From an uncultured Acetatifactor sp. (GTDB lineage: Bacteria > Bacillota > Clostridia > Lachnospirales > Lachnospiraceae), in the NCBI GenBank assembly GCA_948896875.1, contig CAQUWW010000164.1:1-6293 (forward strand): DNA of 6,293 nucleotides, read 5' to 3'. The notes below the pieces were generated by a model that did no database searches, was not told the origin of the DNA, and saw only the letters and a program-made list of their open reading frames with translations. Position 1 is the first letter of the stretch; every line of letters starts with the position of its first letter. Of the stretch, positions 1 to 5,529 are shown in pieces. The position numbers and the translations under genes are program-made.

Positions 1-1531
1 TACTTTCCTTATAGTACAGATTATAAGTGAGGGTATCCTTCATATCTTTCCAGGATACAACAACACTCTGGTATTTCCCTACGGCAGACACATTGTCAGG
101 CTTATCTGGCTTGCCGGTGGGCTTAGGTGTCACATCCGCCTCGTCGCAGTATCCGCTGGTCCAGGTGCCATTGACAGACTGCACACTCACAGAATACGTC
201 TCGTAATTGATCAGCTTTCCTCCGCTGAAGCCGCTGATATCCAGTGCATTCCTCGTCGTAAGAATCGTTTCCTGCTTCTCATCCTTCCTGATCCGAACTT
301 CATACCCTGTCACATTGACACAGGGAGCCCAGCTTAAGCTGATGCTTGCATTGCCGGCTTTTGCATTCAGATTCGTTGGAATATCCATCTCTGGCTCCGG
401 AATCCGCGTCTCCATGCCATTGACGAATTCCACCTTGGAGATCTCCGCCAGATTGTTGTTATTCAATACGCCGGTAATGGTAAAGGTCACTTTCTTGACC
501 GCAATCTGGGCACCCAGATGGATAAGAATATTCCCGTTATTATCCAGAGTTGCCGATACTCCTACTCTTTCCAGGAGGTGCTCTACCTCTCTCTGTACGG
601 GAAGTGTCACCTGTCCGTCCACATTCCCATCCGTATAGGAAATGGCAATCTGCGCCCCCGTCACAGGATTCGTCCGATCTGTCTCAATAAGGATTCCGTC
701 AATCCCTGTGGCATTCCCCACTTCAGTGAAATCAAATTCCAGAACCACCGGACTATCCCCGGAAATATTCTGTCCATCCTCCCGGCTTAAGGTTACACTG
801 CCCTGTTCGCGCAGAAGCCCCCCCAGACTGCCTTCCACCTTGGTGCCGTCGCCGGCCCGGGGCATAATCACCGCCGCGGGAACAGATTCCTCAATCCCCG
901 CCTGAATTGCCTTCTCTCCATAGTCCTTTGCAAAATAATCCAGATCCAGAAGGTTGGTGCTGCCATCCCGGTTTAAATCCGTGGTATCCGTGCCGGCTCC
1001 ACTGTTGATGGAATCCACCAGCACCCCCTTGTCCGACGCATCTATGCCACCGTCCAGGTTCACATCTCCCTGCAGCAGAATGCCCGGATGCGCGATCCCT
1101 TCCTCAGCATTCACCGCTGCCAGTGGGCCCGTCATCAGTTTTACCGTACAGGCTCTGTCTTCCACGGAGATCTTCTGGGTATATGTAATAAAACCGGCCC
1201 CGGACACCTCCAATGTATAGCTTCCCCTGGACAGGCCCTCGAAGCTTATCCGCTTCTCTCCCTGCTGATTCCCCTCCAGCTCAAGGACACCGGTTCTCTC
1301 CGTTCCCTGAGCGTCCGTCAGCTTTACTGTGAAATTTACCGCATTCTGCAGAACCGGCGCGGTTCCGATCACCACGTCCACCTGGCCCACATTTCCGGCC
1401 TGTATCTGATGCTCCTGTCTTACGTTTTTCTGTTTACTCCGCTCTCCGGTACCATTCTCTACAGCATACGCTGTCAGTCCCGAACTCAGCACCATGGCAA
1501 CAGCCAGCAAAAGCGCAATCCTTCTCTTCAT
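1..1531 (-). CDS. Secreted modular protein with internal dockerin and FN3 domains (C-terminus beyond window)
   Basis: The frame stays open from an ATG at 1531 to the window edge (510 complete codons, no stop), so the gene is cut at its 3' end. A GGAGGG ribosome site 6 nt upstream fixes the start. Residues 1-23 are a signal peptide (MKRR, hydrophobic core, AYA cleavage site). Residues about 50-135 look like a prealbumin-type beta-sandwich (carboxypeptidase-regulatory/CnaB-like; GLSRGSYTLEVSGAGF at 99-114). Residues 155-205 are a dockerin with two calcium loops, GDVNLDGGIDASD and DLNRDGSTNLLD. Residues about 220-375 form another all-beta module, possibly discoidin or carbohydrate-binding-like, which I cannot name firmly. 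Residues about 384-468 are an FN3 domain. A proline-rich linker (468-480) leads into a second FN3 domain that is cut off. No catalytic domain is visible in this part. Dockerins bind cohesins in cellulosome-type assemblies, but the partner and substrate here are unknown. The gene has its own promoter. Secretion and the dockerin are near certain; overall function is unknown. Confidence 0.9.
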   Translation of the reverse strand, partial: MKRRIALLLAVAMVLSSGLTAYAVENGTGERSKQKNVRQEHQIQAGNVGQVDVVIGTAPVLQNAVNFTVKLTDAQGTERTGVLELEGNQQGEKRISFEGLSRGSYTLEVSGAGFITYTQKISVEDRACTVKLMTGPLAAVNAEEGIAHPGILLQGDVNLDGGIDASDKGVLVDSINSGAGTDTTDLNRDGSTNLLDLDYFAKDYGEKAIQAGIEESVPAAVIMPRAGDGTKVEGSLGGLLREQGSVTLSREDGQNISGDSPVVLEFDFTEVGNATGIDGILIETDRTNPVTGAQIAISYTDGNVDGQVTLPVQREVEHLLERVGVSATLDNNGNILIHLGAQIAVKKVTFTITGVLNNNNLAEISKVEFVNGMETRIPEPEMDIPTNLNAKAGNASISLSWAPCVNVTGYEVRIRKDEKQETILTTRNALDISGFSGGKLINYETYSVSVQSVNGTWTSGYCDEADVTPKPTGKPDKPDNVSAVGKYQSVVVSWKDMKDTLTYNLYYKES

Positions 1532-1537
1532 GCATAT

Positions 1538-1543
1538 CCCTCC
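1538..1543 (-). promoter_or_regulatory. Ribosome binding site of the dockerin/FN3 protein
   Basis: GGAGGG on the minus strand lies 6 nt before the ATG at 1531. It selects this ATG over the out-of-frame ATG that starts 4 nt upstream. The site sits 3 nt after a GC-rich hairpin. Confidence 0.85.
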
Positions 1544-1545
1544 AG

Positions 1546-1569
1546 TCCCCGCATTTAAGACAGCGGGGA
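1546..1569 (-). promoter_or_regulatory. GC-rich hairpin in the 5' leader next to the ribosome site
   Basis: On the minus strand TCCCCGC (1569-1563) can pair with GCGGGGA (1552-1546), a perfect 7-bp stem with a 10-nt AT-rich loop. It ends 3 nt before GGAGGG. No U-run follows, so it is not an intrinsic terminator. It lies inside the predicted leader, about 60 nt long, of the dockerin-protein mRNA. It could stabilise the mRNA or modulate ribosome access; that role is inference. Confidence 0.5.
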
Positions 1570-1571
1570 AT

Positions 1572-1639
1572 TATCTGCCTCTTAAGTGTTTCTTATTCAT
1601 TATACATGGAAAATCGTTCCAATGCAATTAGTATCTGCC
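1572..1639. repeat. 8-bp direct repeat flanking the promoter
   Basis: TATCTGCC occurs at 1572-1579 and again at 1632-1639, exactly 60 bp apart. One copy is just upstream of the -35 element and the other just downstream of the expected transcription start. A 7-bp copy (ATCTGCC, 1675-1681) lies in the end of the neighbouring gene. They could be operator half-sites or coincidence. Confidence 0.25.
1599..1627 (-). promoter_or_regulatory. Sigma-A-like promoter for the dockerin/FN3 gene
   Basis: On the minus strand a -35 TTGCAT (1627-1622) is separated by exactly 17 nt from a perfect -10 TATAAT (1604-1599). The start of transcription would fall near 1592, giving a leader of about 60 nt that contains the hairpin and ribosome site. 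The promoter lies between the stop of the preceding carboxypeptidase gene (1647) and the ATG at 1531, so the surface protein can be expressed independently of the upstream genes. Confidence 0.75.
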
Positions 1640-1646
1640 ACATATC

Positions 1647-3044
1647 TCACGGAATCAGCAGAAATCTGTCCAGAATCTGCCTGCCGCACCATTTCAGGTC
1701 AATCTCCATAACCCTGTCTGCCGTCACGATATTTTCCTCCTTATATACCGTATCTCCCACCAGATAGCTTATGGTACCCACTGTAGTGCCACTCTCCACA
1801 GGCGCCGTCAGCTCTTCTTCTACAGTATACTCCACCCGGATTTCTTCGTCATCCCGCAAAAGCAGGCCCTCTGTCCATTCCCCTGTCTTATCCCGGGGTC
1901 TTTCATCCGTACTTTCTCCATCGCTTCTTCCGGCAATTTTCACATCCACGCTGGCCGAATCCCCCAGAACCTCCGTCCTCCCCTTCAATACCGGGATGGC
2001 CCCGAGCCTGCTTTCGTCAAATACGACTCCTTCCTCCGAAAAGCTTCTGTAAAAATAATAATCCAGTCCGTACTGCATCAGTTTCCTGGTATCACTCCAT
2101 TTATAGCTCTTGTTGTTAGGCCAGCCACAGGCAAGCAGCGCTACCACAAAGGTCCTTCCATCCTGTTCCAGCGCTCCCACATAACAATATCCCGCCTTGT
2201 TGGTAAATCCTGTCTTGCCGCTGAGCGCACCGCTCATCATATTTAAGAAAGCATTGTGATTGGTACAGGAAAAATTTCGTTCATTGGCATAGAAGCTGTA
2301 ATTTCCAGTTCTGGTAATCTCCAGAAACGCTTCCGCGCAGGGGGATTCCCGGATACAATAGGACATGATTCTGGCCAGCTCCGCAGCCGTGGTGCAATGT
2401 TCTTTTTGAATCGTACTGCCATCTTCCAGAATAATGGTTTCCGTGGCATCCAGACCGTTTGGTGTGATAAACCAGGTGTTTTCACACCCCAGCTCCACAG
2501 CTTTCCGGTTCATCAGCATCATAAATGCGGCCATGGCCTGTTTGCTCTCCTCCACGGTATACTCCCCGGTATCCTTACTTCGAAGCTCCGGGGAAAGGAA
2601 CTGCTTTCCCACATGCTCTGCCAGCGCCACCGCGGAATCATTGTGGGATTCCAGCATCAGCGAATACAACAGATCCCCCACTCTGTACTGCTCTCCCTTT
2701 TTTATGTATAGCTTGACCTTCGGCATGCTTTCGGCATAGGAAGACACTGTAAGGATGTCGTCCGGGGATATGGTTTCCAGAATCACAATGCAGGTCATGA
2801 TCTTCGTGGTGCTGGCCATTGCAAGACATGCATTCTCATTTTTCCCGTACAATACTCTTCCTGAGTCCGCATCCATCAATACGGCTGCCGTAGCATACAA
2901 TTCCGATTCTGCCGGCGCTCCCGGAAGGGCGGACAGCCGCGGCATTTCCCCTGTCTCTTCAGCCTGAAGCGGCACGGAAAGGAACCATAGCAGGCACCAG
3001 ACAGTAAAAAAGCCTCCTATTATTTTTTTTATCCGCATTTTCAT
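1647..3044 (-). CDS. D-alanyl-D-alanine carboxypeptidase (DacF/DacB-type penicillin-binding protein, serine peptidase S11)
   Basis: This 465-residue exported enzyme should remove the terminal D-Ala from peptidoglycan stem pentapeptides and so limit cross-linking. Residues 1 to about 28 are a signal peptide (MKMRIKK, then a Trp/Leu-rich core). All three S11 active-site motifs are present: STTK at 78-81 (nucleophile S78, K81), SHN at 133-135 and KTG at 277-279. Residues about 340-445 match the beta-rich PBP5-type C-terminal domain (VESGTTVGTISYLVGD). The last 20 residues could form the amphipathic membrane helix of this family. I chose the ATG at 3044, which has a weak GAAAGAG site 6 nt upstream. 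A TTG at 3059 would add five residues but has no ribosome site. The mature part has ten cysteines, many for an exported protein. The gene follows scpB by 72 nt. In B. subtilis the sporulation carboxypeptidase dacB also lies near scpAB, so a spore-cortex role is possible but unproven. Confidence 0.93.
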   Translation of the reverse strand: MKMRIKKIIGGFFTVWCLLWFLSVPLQAEETGEMPRLSALPGAPAESELYATAAVLMDADSGRVLYGKNENACLAMASTTKIMTCIVILETISPDDILTVSSYAESMPKVKLYIKKGEQYRVGDLLYSLMLESHNDSAVALAEHVGKQFLSPELRSKDTGEYTVEESKQAMAAFMMLMNRKAVELGCENTWFITPNGLDATETIILEDGSTIQKEHCTTAAELARIMSYCIRESPCAEAFLEITRTGNYSFYANERNFSCTNHNAFLNMMSGALSGKTGFTNKAGYCYVGALEQDGRTFVVALLACGWPNNKSYKWSDTRKLMQYGLDYYFYRSFSEEGVVFDESRLGAIPVLKGRTEVLGDSASVDVKIAGRSDGESTDERPRDKTGEWTEGLLLRDDEEIRVEYTVEEELTAPVESGTTVGTISYLVGDTVYKEENIVTADRVMEIDLKWCGRQILDRFLLIP

Positions 3045-3050
3045 GTTATG

Positions 3051-3057
3051 CTCTTTC
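3051..3057 (-). promoter_or_regulatory. Weak ribosome site deciding the start of the second carboxypeptidase
   Basis: GAAAGAG on the minus strand lies 6 nt before the ATG at 3044. It is the only purine-rich site near either candidate start, because no such site precedes the TTG at 3059. The ATG start also gives a normal signal peptide. Confidence 0.45.
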
Positions 3058-3072
3058 AATGGGATTTTTAAT

Positions 3073-3102
3073 AATATATGAGGCTGCTTTTCCCTTTTAT
3101 GT
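3073..3102 (-). promoter_or_regulatory. Possible sigma-E-like (sporulation) promoter for the second carboxypeptidase
   Basis: On the minus strand ACATAAA (3102-3096) and CATATATT (3080-3073) are separated by 15 nt. The B. subtilis sigma-E pattern as I recall it is a -35 containing ATA and a -10 close to CATACANT, 14-15 nt apart, so this is a near match with one -10 mismatch and one weak -35 position. No good sigma-A promoter was found in this 72-nt gap. The region is AT-rich, so a chance match is quite possible. Confidence 0.25.
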
Positions 3103-3116
3103 TTGACTGCAAGTCC

Positions 3117-3686
3117 CTAAATGTCCAGCTGCAACTGTACCTCGGCCTCCGCCTGCTGCTTGAATTCCTCCATTTGTACCGGATTCAGCTCCGGAAGCTG
3201 TTCCAGGCTTTCCACACCGAAACAGCGCAGAAATTGTTCCGTTGTGCCGAAGAGCAGCGGTCTGCCCGGAGCGTCGAGACGTCCCAGCTCTGTGATCAGA
3301 TCATATTCCAGCAGCTTATTGATGGCATGGTCGCAGCTGACTCCCCGCACCCGCTCTATCTCCATCCTGGTAACCGGCTGCTTGTACGCAATGATGGAAA
3401 GAGTCTCCAGAACTGTGTCTGTCAAAGTCATTTTCCTGGGTGCCTTTGCAATCCTGATGAGATATTCATACATCTCTTCTTTGGTGCACAGCTGAACGGC
3501 ATTATCAAACCGAACCAGTGCAATTCCTCTGTTCTCCTGTCTGTAATGTTCCTCCATCTCCCTCAGGATTTCCTTCGTGGTCTTTACATCTTCCTCTATC
3601 ACTTCGGCCAGACGACTGATTTCCACGGACTCTCCCATGGTGAACAGCACCGCTTCGATAACCGCTTCCGCTCTGGTTTTCTCCAT
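3117..3686 (-). CDS. scpB: Segregation and condensation protein B (ScpB)
   Basis: ScpB is the cytoplasmic winged-helix dimer that binds the kleisin ScpA and, with SMC, forms the complex that organises and segregates newly replicated origins. The 189-residue product is of normal length. It shows two winged-helix regions, about 1-75 and 85-160. Family hallmarks are ETLSIIAYKQPVTRMEIERV (94-113) and PGRPLLFGTTEQFLRCFG (140-157), followed by SLEQLPEL (160-167). The tail is Gln/Glu-rich. The ATG at 3686 has GGGAG 7 nt upstream, and an in-frame TAG lies ten codons upstream, so no longer form is possible. It follows scpA by 93 nt and is presumably cotranscribed with it from the promoter at 4595-4623. 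Function is assigned by family; the motif match is unambiguous. Confidence 0.97.
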   Translation of the reverse strand: MEKTRAEAVIEAVLFTMGESVEISRLAEVIEEDVKTTKEILREMEEHYRQENRGIALVRFDNAVQLCTKEEMYEYLIRIAKAPRKMTLTDTVLETLSIIAYKQPVTRMEIERVRGVSCDHAINKLLEYDLITELGRLDAPGRPLLFGTTEQFLRCFGVESLEQLPELNPVQMEEFKQQAEAEVQLQLDI

Positions 3687-3779
3687 CTTCCATCTCCCTG
3701 CCTTTCCGGCCGCTATTCCTGTTCCCCGACTTGTTTGCGCCTCTGCATTTACAGGACCGCCCCAAATTTATTGCATTGC

Positions 3780-4541
3780 TCAGGCACTTTCTCCCGAGCA
3801 CATTCGGGAAGTAATTAAGATATCATCAAAAATATTTTCCTGACTGATGATGATTTTCCCTGTCTTCATCAACTCCAGAATAATCAGAAAGGTGACGATC
3901 ACTTCCATTTTTCCTGTCTGCTTCTCCAAAAGCTTTCGGAAGCTGAACGTTCTGTGTTCTCTGGCATAGGCCTCCACATACAAAGTCTTCGCCTCCATAT
4001 CGATCTCTTCCTTTTCGATATTGCCGTATTGGCTTCGTATGGGGTCGATCTTGTCCTCCTGACGGCGCACAATAAATTTAAAGATCTCATGAAGCCTGTT
4101 CAGGGTCATATCCCCTATCAGCTCTTCATAATCCACCGGGTAGCTGTACATCGCCACTTCCGGAGGCAGCTTTTGCTCTCTGTACATATTTTTTGCGGCA
4201 TCCACCTGCAGGTCCTTAAGCTCCAGCGACATGTATTTATACAACTTATACTCCAGCAGCTTCTGCACAAGTTCCGCTCTGGGGTCCTCTTCCTCCCCCT
4301 GCTCGTCCACTTCTTTGGGAAGGAGCATTCTGCATTTAATGTCAATCAAAGTGGCCGCCATCACAAGGAACTCGCTCATCACGTTCATATCTCTGGTCTC
4401 CATCTGTCTGATGTAGTCCAGATACTGTTCCGTAATCTCCACAATGGGAATATCGTAAATATCGACTTTATTTTTATCAATCAAATGAAGAAGAAGGTCC
4501 AGCGGGCCTTCAAATACTTCCAGTTTTACAGGTATCGCCAT
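3780..4541 (-). CDS. scpA: Segregation and condensation protein A (ScpA, kleisin)
   Basis: ScpA is the kleisin that bridges the two SMC heads and recruits ScpB in chromosome condensation. The product has 253 residues, normal for the family. The N-terminus carries the classic VFEGPLDLLLHLIDKNK motif (9-25), which contacts SMC. Residues 56-75 (SEFLVMAATLIDIKCRMLLP) and DPRAELVQKLLEYK (86-99) are conserved helices. The acidic stretch 78-86 and the segment 104-180 form the ScpB-binding middle. Residues about 195-245 (FSFRKLLE through ISQENIFDDI) form the C-terminal winged helix that binds the second SMC head. I chose the ATG at 4541: GAGG lies 5 nt upstream and the protein begins MAIPVKLEVFEGPLD, as typical homologues do. 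A TTG at 4580 adds 13 non-conserved residues and has no ribosome site. Its own sigma-A-like promoter lies upstream. Confidence 0.97.
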   Translation of the reverse strand: MAIPVKLEVFEGPLDLLLHLIDKNKVDIYDIPIVEITEQYLDYIRQMETRDMNVMSEFLVMAATLIDIKCRMLLPKEVDEQGEEEDPRAELVQKLLEYKLYKYMSLELKDLQVDAAKNMYREQKLPPEVAMYSYPVDYEELIGDMTLNRLHEIFKFIVRRQEDKIDPIRSQYGNIEKEEIDMEAKTLYVEAYAREHRTFSFRKLLEKQTGKMEVIVTFLIILELMKTGKIIISQENIFDDILITSRMCSGESA

Positions 4542-4546
4542 AGTAT

Positions 4547-4550
4547 CCTC
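4547..4550 (-). promoter_or_regulatory. Ribosome site deciding the scpA start
   Basis: GAGG on the minus strand lies 5 nt before the ATG at 4541. The alternative in-frame TTG at 4580 has no purine-rich site and falls only about 8 nt after the predicted transcription start, so the ATG is preferred. Confidence 0.65.
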
Positions 4551-4594
4551 GTACGTGCTTTCTCTCCGATTATCAGTCAACAGCCCGAGTTACT

Positions 4595-4623
4595 ATTTTA
4601 CCTTTTTTTGCTCTTCATTTCAA
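4595..4623 (-). promoter_or_regulatory. Sigma-A-like promoter for scpA-scpB
   Basis: On the minus strand a -35 TTGAAA (4623-4618) and a -10 TAAAAT (4600-4595) are separated by exactly 17 nt, each matching the consensus at five of six positions. Transcription would start near 4588, about 47 nt before the scpA ATG. The promoter lies in the 109-nt gap after the phosphoesterase gene. It suggests that scpAB can be transcribed separately, although no terminator blocks read-through from upstream. Confidence 0.65.
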
Positions 4624-4650
4624 GAATGAACGTATGTTTTGTATCTGATT

Positions 4651-5508
4651 TCATTTTTTCTGAAACTCTATCACCCACAGCTCAGCCGGATTAAACAGCC
4701 TTACATGGATAGTATGCATACCAAGGCCCCGGCTCAGCACCATGACGGATTCGTTCTTCTGGAATATTCCTCCGTCATATCTGGGAAACAGATGCCAGGA
4801 AGGAGAGATGACACCCTTTCCCCAGAACGGCACCCGGACCACACCACCATGCACATGTCCGGACAGCGTCAGATCCGCTCCCCACGCGGCATATTGTGAA
4901 AAATAATCGGGGTTGTGGGCCAGCAGAACCGTATACTTATTGTCAGGCGCCTGTCCCAGTACGGAATGCAGATAATCCGGAGGCATTTCCGTTATCTTAA
5001 ACCGTTTATAATATATTTCGTGAATCTGGGAACCGTACACCGTAATTCCATATTCCGGAAGTTCCGTATGGCTGTTTACCAGACGGCTGATTCCCATCTC
5101 CTGCAGTGCCGCTTCATAGCGCTTCGCCATATCTCCGTAAGCCTCCGGATATAATTCCATGCGGTGCTCATGATTCCCGTTGGCATAGTAGACAGGATAT
5201 TCTTCCGCCAAATTCCGGAGCAGGCGCAGAGCGGGCTCCGTAGATTCCTTTGGTCTGGCTGTCAGAATATCCCCCGCTGTCAGTATAAAATCCGGATGCT
5301 GTCCACGAATCGCCTCCAGAAGCCTTTCGTTATCCTTACCATAACATTTATTATGCAAATCCGTCAGAAATACGGCCCTGCAGTTCTTCTGGATCCGGTC
5401 ATCCCGCACTGTGTACGTCCTTACGACAAAGCGGTTGCTGTCATAAAGAATAAACCACACTGCTATCAATATCATGATTCCTGCTATGGTAATCAACACA
5501 TCCGTCAT
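4651..5508 (-). CDS. Membrane-anchored calcineurin-like metallophosphoesterase
   Basis: This 285-residue protein has all five signature blocks of the calcineurin-like phosphoesterase fold, which binds two metal ions: DLH (D50, H52), GD (D80), GNHE (N112, H113), AHNPD (H198) and GHVH (H218, H220). Residues about 4-22 form one strongly hydrophobic helix without a clear cleavage site, so the enzyme is probably tethered to the membrane; the catalytic face is likely extracellular, but that is inferred. The architecture resembles the YkuE-type branch, whose substrates include lipid-linked or other envelope phosphoesters. The true substrate cannot be read from sequence. The ATG at 5508 has GAGAGG 6 nt upstream. 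The gene begins 21 nt after the stop of the DacF-type carboxypeptidase, so the two probably share a transcript, which suggests envelope-related work. Family is certain, substrate unknown. Confidence 0.93.
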   Translation of the reverse strand: MTDVLITIAGIMILIAVWFILYDSNRFVVRTYTVRDDRIQKNCRAVFLTDLHNKCYGKDNERLLEAIRGQHPDFILTAGDILTARPKESTEPALRLLRNLAEEYPVYYANGNHEHRMELYPEAYGDMAKRYEAALQEMGISRLVNSHTELPEYGITVYGSQIHEIYYKRFKITEMPPDYLHSVLGQAPDNKYTVLLAHNPDYFSQYAAWGADLTLSGHVHGGVVRVPFWGKGVISPSWHLFPRYDGGIFQKNESVMVLSRGLGMHTIHVRLFNPAELWVIEFQKK

Positions 5509-5529
5509 ATGATTCCTCTCATCTACCGC

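Noticed and set aside
207..638. Plus-strand open frame opposite the dockerin/FN3 gene
   Set aside because: The minus strand here encodes a coherent signal peptide, dockerin and FN3 protein, and the plus frame shows only low-complexity Ser/Pro-rich translation.
1546..1569. The GC-rich hairpin as a terminator for the upstream carboxypeptidase
   Set aside because: No U-run follows on either strand, and it lies downstream of the new promoter and beside the ribosome site, so a leader element fits better.
3717..3756. Inverted repeat TCCTGT/ACAGGA as a terminator or operator between scpA and scpB
   Set aside because: It has only 6-bp arms with a 28-nt loop and no U-run, which is weak enough to be chance.
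3078..3818. Plus-strand open frame of 246 codons opposite scpB
   Set aside because: It is an antisense shadow of scpB, with no motif and no supporting ribosome site.
4542..4580. Longer ScpA starting at the TTG at 4580
   Set aside because: There is no ribosome site, the extra 13 residues are not part of the conserved family start, and the TTG is almost at the predicted transcription start.
3954..4694. Plus-strand open frame of 246 codons opposite scpA
   Set aside because: It mirrors the clear scpA gene, shows no family motif, and its composition (rich in His, Phe and Leu) is typical of antisense translation.
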